From Microbacterium sp. (GTDB taxonomy: Bacteria; Actinomycetota; Actinomycetes; Actinomycetales; Microbacteriaceae): a stretch of 64,000 nt of DNA. Below the pieces are notes generated by a model. The model was not told the origin of the DNA. It saw only the letters and a program-made list of their open reading frames with translations, and searched no databases. The number at the start of each line of letters is the position of its first letter. The stretch's first letter is position 1. Both the position numbers and the translations under genes were made by a program. This document shows positions 18,752 through 27,195 of this stretch, one piece after another. The stretch lies in the NCBI RefSeq assembly GCF_031180975.1, contig NZ_JAPSLI010000006.1, forward strand, positions 1-64,000. The letters run 5' to 3'.

Positions 18752-20220
18752 GACCGCACCGCCAGCTGTTCTTCGACGCGACGCCGGTCGATCTTGCCGG
18801 TTCGCTCATTCACCGGGAACGAGTCGACGACCACGACCTCTTCCGGCACCTTGTAACCGGCCAGTTCGTCGCGACACCGAGCAAGGACGGCCTCCGCATC
18901 GGGGTGCACGCCGTCCGCCCCTGTCACGACGACGACGATGCGCTGACCGAACCGCTCATCAGGCAGGCCGAGCGCCACGGCATCCGCGACATCGGGCTCC
19001 TGACGCACAACGCGCTCGATCTCGGCGGGTGCCACGTTCGCGCCACCGCGGATGATCATGCCGGAAAGCCGTCCGAGCACGCGGATCAATCCGTCCGCTC
19101 GGACCTCCACCAGATCGCCCGTCCGGTACCAGCCGTCCGTGAGCACCCGCGCGGTCGTCTCCGGATCACCCTGATACTCGGTGAAGAGCGCGGGCCCGCG
19201 GGCATAGGCCTCGCCGATCCCCGGAGATTCGATCCGCTGACCGGTGTCGGGGTCTCTGAGCTGGAGATCGGCCCCGGGTACGACCCGCCCGGCGCATCCT
19301 TCGACGGGGACAGGATCGATCACGGGGTCGTAGGTGACGACGGGAAAGCACTCGGAGGCCGCGTACACGTCGTGAACCGGCACTCCGGTGAGGGCTCGCC
19401 ACCGATCGAACACGCCCTCGTTGCGCGGTTCTCCCCCGGAGATGCACAACCGGATCCGGTGCTCGTCGAGGCCGCCCCTGGTTTCGATCAGATCGACGAG
19501 TTTCGCGAAGATGGTCGTGACGCCCGCCACGAAGGTGACGCGGTCCGCGCTGATCGCCTCGAGGACCGCCTCGGGCTTGGACCGCCGGACCGAGCGGACG
19601 CGACCGCCGGAGAGCAGGGCGGCCATCGAGGTCGTGACGAGTCCGAACGCCCAGGCCATGGGCAGGACGACCAGTGTCGTGTCCCCCGGCCCCAGGCGCC
19701 AGACGTCGCCGTAGGCCGCAGCGCCGGCGAGCACGCTCGCGTGACTGTGCACGACCGCTTTCGGGCGCTGCGTCGACCCCGAGGTGTAGCACACCAGGGC
19801 TGCCGCGCCGCCGTCGGGTTCCGGCCCCGCGAAGGGCCCGGTCGGGACGACGTGACGCGTGAGGGAACGCGTCTGGGTTCCCTCCGGGATGCGCTCCGCG
19901 AGTTCTTCGTCCGCAAAGGTGAGCTGCACGCCGGAATGCTCGAGTGCGTAGGCGATCTCCGCCGCGGGCGAAGACGGGTACACCGTGACGAGGGTCGCCC
20001 CGGCCCGCCACACGCCGAACGCATGGGCGAGGAATCGTGCCGAGTTGCTCGCGATCACGGCGACGTTCTGCGCGCCGGCGGCGCGCACCTCGTGGGCGAC
20101 GGCGTCCGCCAGTGCGTCCAGGTCGGCGTTCGTCATGTCGCCGTGCTCATCTATCACGGCGACGCCGGCCGGATCCGCCCCCGCGCGCTGCCGCAGATGT
20201 TCGGAGAAGGTGCCAGGCAT
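18748..20220 (-). CDS. AMP-forming acyl-CoA synthetase/ligase
   Basis: A 490-residue ANL-superfamily ligase. It has P-loop YTSGSTQRPKAVVH (145-158), AASE region YAASECFPVV, YRTGDLVEV hinge region, and the catalytic C-terminal Lys in NERTGKIDRR. The reaction is acid + ATP + CoA to acyl-CoA + AMP + PPi. It is the second CoA ligase of the island besides the ADP-forming one at 3551, so the pathway seems to need two activation steps or two acids. Start ATG 20218-20220 follows GAGGACCTC, 7 nt after the MaoC stop. Confidence 0.9.
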   Translation of the reverse strand: MPGTFSEHLRQRAGADPAGVAVIDEHGDMTNADLDALADAVAHEVRAAGAQNVAVIASNSARFLAHAFGVWRAGATLVTVYPSSPAAEIAYALEHSGVQLTFADEELAERIPEGTQTRSLTRHVVPTGPFAGPEPDGGAAALVCYTSGSTQRPKAVVHSHASVLAGAAAYGDVWRLGPGDTTLVVLPMAWAFGLVTTSMAALLSGGRVRSVRRSKPEAVLEAISADRVTFVAGVTTIFAKLVDLIETRGGLDEHRIRLCISGGEPRNEGVFDRWRALTGVPVHDVYAASECFPVVTYDPVIDPVPVEGCAGRVVPGADLQLRDPDTGQRIESPGIGEAYARGPALFTEYQGDPETTARVLTDGWYRTGDLVEVRADGLIRVLGRLSGMIIRGGANVAPAEIERVVRQEPDVADAVALGLPDERFGQRIVVVVTGADGVHPDAEAVLARCRDELAGYKVPEEVVVVDSFPVNERTGKIDRRRVEEQLAVRS

Positions 20221-20227
20221 GAGGTCC

Positions 20228-20683
20228 TCAGCTCGAGCGCTTGAACATGACGATCCACTGACCGTCCTGGCACACCGTGCCGTTCTGATTCTCGACGCGC
20301 ACATCGAACGTCACAATCCCACGATCGGGCTTGGAGGACGACGGCTTGACCTCGGCGACGCTCTGCTCGACGTGAATGGTGTCGCCCACCTTCACGGGCG
20401 CCTTCAGGTTCCAGGTCATCCCGAGGAATGCGATCGCGGTGCCTTCCTTGAGGCCGAGGCGCGACTCCAGTCCGGTCGCGATTGCGAACACGCCGGGACC
20501 GTGGAAGATGCGGCCGCCGAACGGTGTCGTCTTGGCGAACTCCTCATCCGTGTGCAGGGGGTTGAAGTCTCCGGAGAGACCGGCGAAGAGCGTGAGGTCC
20601 GCCTCGGTGATGGTGCGCGCCGGGCTGCGCCAATGCTGACCCACCTCGAAGTCGTCGAAGAAGAGGGCGGTTCCTTGGGGCAT
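20228..20683 (-). CDS. MaoC-family dehydratase (enoyl-CoA hydratase 2-like)
   Basis: A 151-residue hotdog hydratase. It has FFDDFEVGQHWRSPARTITEAD and the hydratase-2 motif GDFNPLHTDEEFA with catalytic Asp and His. It would hydrate the enoyl-CoA made by the acyl-CoA dehydrogenase. ATG 20683 follows GAGAGGAACACTC. It is the first gene of the minus operon running down to 16399, and is divergent from the permease at 20935 across a 251-bp gap. Confidence 0.88.
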   Translation of the reverse strand: MPQGTALFFDDFEVGQHWRSPARTITEADLTLFAGLSGDFNPLHTDEEFAKTTPFGGRIFHGPGVFAIATGLESRLGLKEGTAIAFLGMTWNLKAPVKVGDTIHVEQSVAEVKPSSSKPDRGIVTFDVRVENQNGTVCQDGQWIVMFKRSS

Positions 20684-20808
20684 GAGTGTTCCTCTCGCGA
20701 TGGTTCGTCGGTGCCCTCGTCGCTGGCACCTTCTGACACGATCCCCGATCGCTCCCACCGGCCGTAGTGGAAGATTTCCTATACAGACGCTTCTACGACG
20801 TGAGGACA

Positions 20809-20842
20809 CCAATGGAACGGGGCTGAGCCTTCCCCATACGCT
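20809..20842 (+). promoter_or_regulatory. Promoter box shared with the oxidase gene at 8492
   Basis: CCAATGG (20809-20815) and TACGCT (20837-20842, within CCCATACGCTCG) repeat the block found at 8382-8414 with one nt difference in spacing. It lies about 90 nt before the permease start, in the 251-bp divergent gap, which contains no gene. A second A/T-rich patch (TTTCCTATACAG, 20775-20786) may serve the divergent MaoC operon. Confidence 0.5.
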
Positions 20843-20934
20843 CGCACTGCAACGGCGCAGCTGTTCGTACGCATCCCGATGTCAGCAGAGGCACACGAGG
20901 CACAGCGGCCGGTCCCCTCGATAGGAGCGACACC

Positions 20935-22428
20935 ATGAACACACCCGACACCACCGCCGGCCCCATCGACCTCTCCGCTTCGCCTGCCACGAACGCCGTC
21001 GTCACGACGGACACCGGACGACAACTGGTCGGGCGCCTGCACACCCACGACCTGGTCCTGGCAGCGCTCGCGCTCGCTGGCCCTCTCGCGGCGACCACCG
21101 GTTACACGGCCCTTCTTCTCGGATTCGGCAGTGGACTCGGCACCTCGTGGACGTTCCTCGTCGTGATGGTGGTGCTGCTCTTCTTCGCGATGGCCTATGG
21201 CGCGATGACGCGCAGCGTCGACCGGCCCGGCGCGTTCTACTCGTACATCACGGCCGGGCTGGGCAAGCATGTCGGGCTGGGTTCCAGCTTTCTCATCCTC
21301 GCCTCGTACATCACCATCGGCGTCGGCTTCTACGGTTTCGCGGGACTCTCGCTGGCCGAGTACGTGGTCCGGCTGGGTGGACCGGAACTGCCGTGGTGGC
21401 TCTTCTCGCTCGCGTACTGGGTCGTCGTCGGCACGCTCGCGTACTTCCGCGTCGACCTGTCCGCCAAGGTTCTCGGCGTGCTCCTTCTGCTGGAGGTGGT
21501 CGTCGTCACGATCTTCGACATCGTCTCGATCGCCGGCGGCACTCGGGACCACGGTCTGGCGCTGGCACCGCTGAACCCTGGCACATTCTTCGACGGCAAC
21601 GTCGGGTTCGCACTCGCCTTTGCGGTCGCGCTCTTCACCGGCTTCGAGGCGACCGCGATCTACCGGGAGGAGACGGTCCGGCCGAACAAGACCATCCCGC
21701 GCGCCGCCATCTTCGTCGTGCTCATCATCGGCCTGTTCTACGCGTTCACGGCGTGGGCGTTCATCAACGGTCTCGGCGAGGAGAACGCTGTGGCGCTGTC
21801 CGCGGAGAGCCCGGCCGGCGTGTTCTTCGTCGTTGCGACGCAGTACGGCGGTCCGATCCTGTCCGACATCGCGTCGGTCCTTCTCATCACCAGCGTCTTC
21901 GCCGCCCACCTCGCGATCCAGAACGTGTCGACCCGTTACGTGTATTCGCTCGGCGTCGACGGCATCCTCCCCCGTGCGCTGGGCGTTCCGCACCCTCGCC
22001 ACGGGTCCCCCGCACGGGCGTCTGTGACCGTCAGCCTCACCTACTTGATCTTCACCGGTGCGCTGATCCTGTTCGGCCTCACCGCGCTCGAGATCTACGC
22101 CTGGTTCGCCGGGCTCGCGTCATTCACGCTGATCCTCGCGATGGTGCTGGTAAGCCTGAGCGCGATCGTCTATTACGCGTTCAGCGGCCGTGGCAGGACC
22201 GAGCCGCAGAGCTTCAGCACCCGCATCGCTCCGACCCTCGCGTTCCTGGGCCTCGGCACCATCGCGGTGCTCGTGCAGCTCAACTTCGGCGCGATCACCG
22301 GCGGCTCCCCGCTGCTGAACATCGTGATGATCGTGTGCTCCTACGTCACCTTCGCCGTCGGGATCATCGTCGCCGAGGTGCTGCGCCGACGCGCACCCCA
22401 CGTCTTCAACCGAATCGGGCGTCAGTGA
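20935..22428 (+). CDS. APC-superfamily amino acid/amine permease
   Basis: A 497-residue integral membrane transporter with about 12 hydrophobic spans. The N-terminal GYTALLLGFGSGLGTSW segment and the FxGFEATAIYREETVRPNKTIPRA loop after span 6 are typical of APC amino-acid permeases. The ATG follows TAGGAGCGACACC. With the ABC importer at 998 it is the second uptake route of the island. It is probably co-transcribed with the GMC oxidoreductase 29 nt downstream, suggesting that its substrate is an amino alcohol or amine oxidised by that enzyme. Confidence 0.9.
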   Translation: MNTPDTTAGPIDLSASPATNAVVTTDTGRQLVGRLHTHDLVLAALALAGPLAATTGYTALLLGFGSGLGTSWTFLVVMVVLLFFAMAYGAMTRSVDRPGAFYSYITAGLGKHVGLGSSFLILASYITIGVGFYGFAGLSLAEYVVRLGGPELPWWLFSLAYWVVVGTLAYFRVDLSAKVLGVLLLLEVVVVTIFDIVSIAGGTRDHGLALAPLNPGTFFDGNVGFALAFAVALFTGFEATAIYREETVRPNKTIPRAAIFVVLIIGLFYAFTAWAFINGLGEENAVALSAESPAGVFFVVATQYGGPILSDIASVLLITSVFAAHLAIQNVSTRYVYSLGVDGILPRALGVPHPRHGSPARASVTVSLTYLIFTGALILFGLTALEIYAWFAGLASFTLILAMVLVSLSAIVYYAFSGRGRTEPQSFSTRIAPTLAFLGLGTIAVLVQLNFGAITGGSPLLNIVMIVCSYVTFAVGIIVAEVLRRRAPHVFNRIGRQ

Positions 22429-22457
22429 CGCGCCAGGGCCCAGTGAGAGGAAATCCC

Positions 22458-23960
22458 TTGTCCAAGACGGAGTACGACTTCATCATCGTCGGAGGCGGAA
22501 GCGCCGGTGCCACGCTGGCTCGCAAGCTCGCGGACAGCACCCCCGCCTCCATCCTCCTCATCGAGGGAGGCCCCGCCTACGAGGACGACCCCAAGGTGAT
22601 GTATTTGAAGGAGTCGCTGGGGCTGGTCGGCGACCCGACGTACGACTACGACTATCCCCTCGTCCCGCAGGAGCGCGGCAACTCGCTGCTGCGGATCAGC
22701 CGGGCGAAGATGCTGGGCGGCTGCAGCGCGCACAACGACGCGTGGGCGCTGCGCGCACCCGACGCAGACATGGACCGGTGGGAGGCCGCGGGCGCGGACG
22801 GCTGGAACGCGGCGACGACGGGACCCTACTTCGAGCAGGTGCTGACGGACATGAAGGTCCACCCGGTCACCCGGACCGCGGAGCTGTCCCAGGCCTGGAT
22901 CGCCGCGGCCGCCGAACGAGGGTGGCCGGAGATCGACAACACTCGGGGTGAGTACGGGCAGGGCATCTCGTGGGTGTCCCTGAACGAGCACGAGGGACTG
23001 CGCTATTCGACCGCGATGGCCTACCTGTTCCCGCTGTCGGACCTGGCGCCGAACCTCACGGTGCAGCTGGAAACACTCGTGAGCCGTGTGCTGTTCGACG
23101 GCACCCGCGCGATCGGTGTGGAGACCGATCGCGGTTCGTTCTACGCGTCCAAGGAGATCATCCTCAGCGCCGGCTCGATCGACACACCGAAGATCCTGAT
23201 GCTCTCGGGAGTGGGGCCGGCCGACCACCTGGCCGAGGTGGGCATCGACGTGCTCATCGACTCTCCAGGCGTCGGATCGAATCTCCAGGACCACATCGAG
23301 ACGCCGGTGACATGGGAGGCGACCCGCCCGGCGGGCGAGAGCATCAACGGCCTCGACCTCGGCATGTACGCGTCGCTCGGGCGCAGCGACGAGGACTTCG
23401 ACACCCAGATCACGATCGGGCATTTCAACTACTGGCTCGAGACGGAGCCGTTCGACGAGCTCGAGCACACCGAGCTCGCCTTCACCTTCGCCCCCAACGT
23501 CGCCCGGCCGTCGTCGCGAGGCGTCGTGCGCCTCGCATCCTCGGACTGGCGGGACAAGCCGCTGGTCGACCCCCGGTACTTCACTGATGAGGCGAACGAG
23601 GACGAGGCGAAGCTCATCGCCGGAATCAAGCTGGCACGCGAGTTCGCTCAGACCGAGGCGCTCCGCGGGTGGATCGTCCGCGAGATCGCTCCTGGCCCGA
23701 GTGTTCAGACCGACGAAGAGCTGGGTGCGTACGCACGGCGCTACTCGAACACCGTCTACCACCCCATGTGCACGGCGAAGATGGGGAGTGACGACGACCC
23801 CATGGCCGTCGTTGATGGTCGCCTGCGAGTGCGAGGAACTGAGGGTCTTCGCGTCGTCGACGGTTCGGTGATGCCCGAAATCGTGCGGGTGAACCCGAAC
23901 ATCACCATCGTGATGATCGGCGCCCGCGCAGCCGACCTGATCGCGGAGGATCACGCGTAA
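22458..23960 (+). CDS. GMC-family FAD oxidoreductase (choline-dehydrogenase-like)
   Basis: A 500-residue glucose-methanol-choline oxidoreductase. It has the FAD motif [13 protein letters not shown] at 9-21, GMC signature 1 ([12 protein letters not shown]), signature 2 ([18 protein letters not shown]), the catalytic His in [10 protein letters not shown] and the partner Asn in [10 protein letters not shown]. It oxidises a primary alcohol to an aldehyde. TTG 22458 is preferred because GAGAGG (22445-22450) is well spaced; GTG 22443 in frame lacks one. The usual Gly-Thr after the catalytic His is Met-Cys here, so the substrate may not be choline. Confidence 0.9.
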   Translation: MSKTEYDFIIVGGGSAGATLARKLADSTPASILLIEGGPAYEDDPKVMYLKESLGLVGDPTYDYDYPLVPQERGNSLLRISRAKMLGGCSAHNDAWALRAPDADMDRWEAAGADGWNAATTGPYFEQVLTDMKVHPVTRTAELSQAWIAAAAERGWPEIDNTRGEYGQGISWVSLNEHEGLRYSTAMAYLFPLSDLAPNLTVQLETLVSRVLFDGTRAIGVETDRGSFYASKEIILSAGSIDTPKILMLSGVGPADHLAEVGIDVLIDSPGVGSNLQDHIETPVTWEATRPAGESINGLDLGMYASLGRSDEDFDTQITIGHFNYWLETEPFDELEHTELAFTFAPNVARPSSRGVVRLASSDWRDKPLVDPRYFTDEANEDEAKLIAGIKLAREFAQTEALRGWIVREIAPGPSVQTDEELGAYARRYSNTVYHPMCTAKMGSDDDPMAVVDGRLRVRGTEGLRVVDGSVMPEIVRVNPNITIVMIGARAADLIAEDHA

Positions 23961-24141
23961 ACAAGAACGCGAAAGTGCTCCCGGCGCGGTGAGAGCTGCG
24001 CTGGGAGCGAGCGTACGTCGCCTGGTAGAGCGGCGAGATCGCCGTGTGGGATACAGGTGCGCCTGAGCACGAAGGATGCCGCAGGCCCGTGGAACGGCAT
24101 CCGTTGCGACCCGAACGAGCCGCCGGACGCGGGGTCCGGCC
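23961..24141. other. Intergenic gap between convergent genes
   Basis: No gene is visible. It contains a half copy of dispersed repeat family B (24091-24118, ggcatccgttgcgaccc-like) and a short D-arm-like string near 24020 that does not fold as a tRNA. Confidence 0.6.
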
Positions 24142-25164
24142 TCAGGCCGAGCGCCCCGCGGGGACGGCATCCGGCTCAGAATCGGGCTCGCTCTGCGGAA
24201 CGGCCTCCGGACCGGCATCCGCCACCGACGGCTCTCCCAGCTTGACGAGGATGACCCCGCCGAGCACCAGCGCTCCGCCGAACGCCTGCGCCGGCCCTGG
24301 GATCTGGCCGAGCATCAGTGCGCCGAACACCATCGCGGCGACCACCTCGCAGAGCGCGACGAACGACGCCAAGCGCGAGCCGAGCATGCGGGTCGATGCG
24401 ATTCCGAGACTGTAGGCAATCGCCGTGGAGACGACGCCCACCGCCAGGGCGGGGACGTACCAGGGCACGGTGACGAAGCGGAAGTCGACGTCGGCGGTCG
24501 TCCACTCGAACGGCAGCGCGCCGGTCGCCGAGGCGATCGTAAGACCGACGGCTCCGATCAGGAGACCCAGCCCCGCGAGGGCGATGGGCGGCAGCCCGGT
24601 GTCCCCGCGGCCGGACAGCACGAAGTACGTCGCCGCTCCGATCATGGCGCCCAGCGCGAACAGGATCCCGCCCACGTGCACCTGCGCACCAGTGAGCACG
24701 TCGAGCATGAGGACGAGCCCCGCGAAGGCGAGCAGAGCACCGAGGATGCTGCGTCGGGTGGGCCTCTCGCCCCGTCGCAGCCACAGCCAGAGGATCACAG
24801 CGATAGGCGCGGTGTACTCGATGAGCAACGCGATGCCGACGTCCATCACCGCGACCGCCTGGAAGTAGCAGAGCTGTGCGGCGGTGACGGCGAGCAGGCC
24901 GTACAGCAGGATCATCCCGGCGTTGTGGCGGACACTCGTCCACCTGCCGCGCAACGCCACGAGCGTCGGGATGAGCAGCACGAGAGCGGCGACCCACATC
25001 CGCACCGTCACGGCCGCGCCGGGCGACCAGCCGGCGTCGATGAGGCCACGCGCGAAGACGCCGGACGTGCCGAACGTCAGGGCGGCCCCGACTGCTACCA
25101 GCAACCCCGCGTTCACGCCGCGACGGGGGGCGCCTCGACGGATGTCATCGACAACAGTGCTCAT
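24142..25164 (-). CDS. EamA/RhtA-type exporter (DMT superfamily)
   Basis: A 340-residue membrane protein with ten hydrophobic spans arranged as two EamA repeats. LTFGTSGVFARGLIDAGWSP starts repeat 1 and STAIAYSLGIASTRMLGSRLASFVALCEVVAA is the conserved end of repeat 2. Family members export amino acids, amines or other metabolites. A charged Glu/Pro-rich tail ends the protein. It is divergent from the CGNR regulator, whose promoter lies 40 nt away; this pairing suggests the regulator controls the exporter. Confidence 0.88.
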   Translation of the reverse strand: MSTVVDDIRRGAPRRGVNAGLLVAVGAALTFGTSGVFARGLIDAGWSPGAAVTVRMWVAALVLLIPTLVALRGRWTSVRHNAGMILLYGLLAVTAAQLCYFQAVAVMDVGIALLIEYTAPIAVILWLWLRRGERPTRRSILGALLAFAGLVLMLDVLTGAQVHVGGILFALGAMIGAATYFVLSGRGDTGLPPIALAGLGLLIGAVGLTIASATGALPFEWTTADVDFRFVTVPWYVPALAVGVVSTAIAYSLGIASTRMLGSRLASFVALCEVVAAMVFGALMLGQIPGPAQAFGGALVLGGVILVKLGEPSVADAGPEAVPQSEPDSEPDAVPAGRSA

Positions 25165-25191
25165 GACATGTGACGCTACTCCCGCACGGTG

Positions 25192-25203
25192 TAAGATGTC
25201 AAC
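25192..25203 (+). promoter_or_regulatory. -10 box of a leaderless CGNR gene
   Basis: TAAGAT (25192-25197) ends 6 nt before the GTG at 25204. There is no ribosome site, so transcription probably starts at the start codon itself. Confidence 0.55.
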
Positions 25204-25743
25204 GTGATCTTCACCGATGACACCGAGGATGCGCTGCGGGCGGCGGTCTGGCTGGTCAACTCCGCGGAGGACCCGGACACGCTGACCACCGTCGCCGACG
25301 AGGAGGTGCTGCTCGCGGAGTACCCCTACACCGGCCGTATCGACCGTGATGCGGCGGAGCTCGCCTCCCTCCGCGATCTGCGCGCACGGCTGCGGACCAT
25401 GCTCCTTGCGCCGCGCGACGAGATGGCCGAGCACGTCAACGCGGCGCTCGCCGACTCGTCACTGTCCCCCCAGCTGCGCCGCCACGACGGCCTGGACTGG
25501 CACCTGCACGCCGTCGCCGACGACCGCCCCCTCGCAGAGCGGGTGCTGATCGAGACCGCGATGGCCCTCATCGACGTCATCCGCGCCGACGAGGGTGGCC
25601 GGATCAGCGTCTGCGCGGATGCCGGATGCCAGGCGCTCGCGCTCGATCTGTCCCGCAACCGGTCGAAGCGCTACTGCTCCACCACGTGCGCGAACCGCAA
25701 CGCGGTCGCCGCGTACCGCGCCCGGCGTGGCGGCGGGCGCTGA
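25204..25743 (+). CDS. CGNR zinc-finger / ABATE-domain regulator
   Basis: A 179-residue protein. The N-terminal helical ABATE region (stress-binding) is followed by a C-terminal zinc finger with Cys137, Cys142, Cys158 and Cys162. In the hallmark segment the usual CGNR is CANR, followed by NAVAAYRARR. Proteins of this family are putative stress-responsive DNA-binding regulators. It is divergent from the EamA exporter with only 39 nt between the start codons, so one small region must control both. GTG start, predicted leaderless. Confidence 0.85.
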   Translation: MIFTDDTEDALRAAVWLVNSAEDPDTLTTVADEEVLLAEYPYTGRIDRDAAELASLRDLRARLRTMLLAPRDEMAEHVNAALADSSLSPQLRRHDGLDWHLHAVADDRPLAERVLIETAMALIDVIRADEGGRISVCADAGCQALALDLSRNRSKRYCSTTCANRNAVAAYRARRGGGR

Positions 25744-25772
25744 GCCGGACGGCATCCGCACAGCATCCGCGC

Positions 25773-25920
25773 GGTCGCAGATTCGGTTGCCGAATCTGCC
25801 GCTCCGCGACCCAGCCCACCGCTCAGGTCGCAGAAACTGCCGCTTCAGGATCGGCCCGGCCACTCAGGTCGCGGAAAACGCCGCTGCACGCGAGCCAGAG
25901 CGGCAGATTTCGCGACCCGA
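25773..25920. repeat. Repeat family B copies with terminator hairpin
   Basis: Three pieces of family B (GGTCGCAG...GCGACC) at 25773-25811, 25825-25850 and 25865-25920 fill the gap between the convergent CGNR and VOC genes. The first contains a perfect 10-bp hairpin with a TTG loop (25777-25799, GCAGATTCGG stem) that can act as terminator. Confidence 0.7.
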
Positions 25921-25942
25921 ACGAGCCCGGAGCATCCGCGGA

Positions 25943-26305
25943 TCAGCCGCCGACGACGCCCTCGAACAGACCGATATGGTTGCCGTCGGGGTCGACGATC
26001 ACGGCCCAGGCGCTGGTGTCCGTGATCGGCTGCTTCGCCATGGCGACGCTCCCGCCCGACGCCTCGGCCGCGGCGATCGTGTCGTCGATCGAGTCCACCT
26101 CGACATATGAGCGCGGCTGCGTGAAACCCTCGTCGCGGGGCGCGAGCCCGCCACCGGAGACGCCGTTCGGCGCCTGCCACATCGGGTAGCCCTCGAACCC
26201 GGGCATCTCGGCGATGTTCCACCCGAACAGGCCCGAGTAGAAGGCGGACGCCTTCGCCAGATCGCTCACCGGGATGTCGATGTGCGTGATGTCACCGTGT
26301 GCCAT
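25943..26305 (-). CDS. VOC-family protein (glyoxalase/bleomycin-resistance fold)
   Basis: A 120-residue vicinal-oxygen-chelate protein with two beta-alpha-beta-beta-beta halves. It starts ITHIDIPVSDLAKASAFYSGLFGW and ends AWAVIVDPDGNHIGLFE, with metal-ligand type His (HID) and Glu (LFE) in the expected places. Substrate unknown; small single-gene VOC proteins of this kind are often annotated as glyoxalase-like. ATG 26305 is chosen because the family core begins there. Confidence 0.85.
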   Translation of the reverse strand: MAHGDITHIDIPVSDLAKASAFYSGLFGWNIAEMPGFEGYPMWQAPNGVSGGGLAPRDEGFTQPRSYVEVDSIDDTIAAAEASGGSVAMAKQPITDTSAWAVIVDPDGNHIGLFEGVVGG

Positions 26306-26391
26306 GTCCTGCTCCTCCCGGCCGCCGCCGTCGGCTGCCGCGGTCAGTCTGCTCCTCGATGGGGGCGACGACAAGAGGGATGCCGGAAGGC

Positions 26392-26513
26392 GCGTTTCGT
26401 CTCGCTCCGCCTGCGGCGGCGCTCGCTCAACGACCGGGAAGAGGGGCTCCGGGAAGTGGGCGCTCGCTCAACGGCCGGGGAACGGGAAGCGGGCGCGCTC
26501 GCTCAACGACCGG
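26392..26513. repeat. Dispersed repeat family A, cluster
   Basis: A full copy at 26392-26437 and two 3' fragments at 26461-26479 and 26494-26513 (GCTCGCTCAACGACCGG). The last fragment supplies the stop codon (26503-26505) and the final residues of the cupin isomerase gene. The rest of the 26306-26502 gap has no gene. Confidence 0.8.
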
Positions 26514-27120
26514 AAGGCGCAGCGCGGTACCCCCGGTGATCCGGGTTCGGCGCCAGCGCCCAGCCGTCGCCGTCGGCGACGACGAGGTTCTTCATGCCCC
26601 CGGCATCCGAGATCACGGCGTAGTCCTGACCGGCGTCCGCGTCGTAGCAGAACAGCGTGACGAACGGCTCGTCGCCCACGTTCACGCTGCGGTGGATCCA
26701 GTGCCCCGGCACGTTCACGGCCTTCCCCGGCGTGAGCTCGATCGCCGACGACTGGCCGTCCAGGGTCTCCAGCAGCATGACGCCGTGACCGCTCAGGCAG
26801 TGGTAGAGCTCCGCCCGATCCGCGATCGCGTGCAGGTGCCCGCGGGTCACCGCGAACTCGTCGCCGATCCGGCCGGGCAGCAGGGTGCTCGTCCCGACGA
26901 TGAGCGCCCCAGGGCCCTCCTGGTAGCGGTGGTCGTCCACCCAGTACACGAGTTCGTCCGCGCCGCGGTCCTCGACCGCCGCCTCCCAGGCCGCCGCGTC
27001 GCGGTACACCCCGGCCATGTCACCGAGGAACTTCTCGTAGCGCCGGCTGCGCCCCTCGATCCCGCCCTGCGCCGAGATCTCCAGAACGACCGGCGTGTCG
27101 ACGGCCTGCTGCGTGCTCAA
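26503..27120 (-). CDS. Cupin-type glucose-6-phosphate isomerase
   Basis: A 205-residue cupin PGI as known from archaea (Pyrococcus type) and some bacteria. The four metal ligands are in place: His95, His97 (RGHLHA), Glu104 and His140. It interconverts aldose and ketose 6-phosphates, normally glucose-6-P and fructose-6-P. The TTG start at 27120 has CAGGAGGTTGAT upstream. It is divergent from the FGGY kinase operon over a shared palindrome (27136-27151). A second, non-orthologous PGI in a sugar locus suggests a related phosphate ester as substrate. The stop codon comes from a repeat-A copy. Confidence 0.85.
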   Translation of the reverse strand: MSTQQAVDTPVVLEISAQGGIEGRSRRYEKFLGDMAGVYRDAAAWEAAVEDRGADELVYWVDDHRYQEGPGALIVGTSTLLPGRIGDEFAVTRGHLHAIADRAELYHCLSGHGVMLLETLDGQSSAIELTPGKAVNVPGHWIHRSVNVGDEPFVTLFCYDADAGQDYAVISDAGGMKNLVVADGDGWALAPNPDHRGYRAAPSGR

Positions 27121-27135
27121 ATCAACCTCCTGGGA

Positions 27136-27156
27136 ACTTGTAATTACAGGTATACT
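27136..27156. promoter_or_regulatory. Operator ACTTGTAATTACAGGT with -10 box
   Basis: The palindrome at 27136-27151 (7 of 8 half-site positions match) abuts TATACT (27151-27156), the likely -10 of the plus-strand kinase operon, and lies 15 nt upstream of the divergent isomerase start. Similar sites occur at 35882, 46144, 46171 and 60817. Confidence 0.6.
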
Positions 27157-27195
27157 CCGAAACACCCGAAACCGCGACCCGGATTGGCACGAACT

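Noticed and set aside
21147..22457. Long N-terminal extension of the GMC oxidoreductase
   Set aside because: It overlaps the APC permease in another frame and has shadow-like Arg/Pro composition; TTG 22458 has a good ribosome site and the family's natural N-terminus.
24010..24065. tRNA-like string (CCTGGTAGAGCGGCGAGATCGCC) after the GMC gene
   Set aside because: It resembles a D-arm, but no acceptor stem, anticodon stem or T-arm (GGTTCGAATCC-like) can be built around it.
26503..27120. Cupin gene as a generic ABM or auxin-type cupin
   Set aside because: The HxH-x6-E-H spacing and flanking residues match cupin phosphoglucose isomerase closely.
27139..27145. TTGTAAT as a -35 element for the kinase operon
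   Set aside because: The spacing to TATACT is only 6 nt; the sequence is better explained as half of the palindromic operator.
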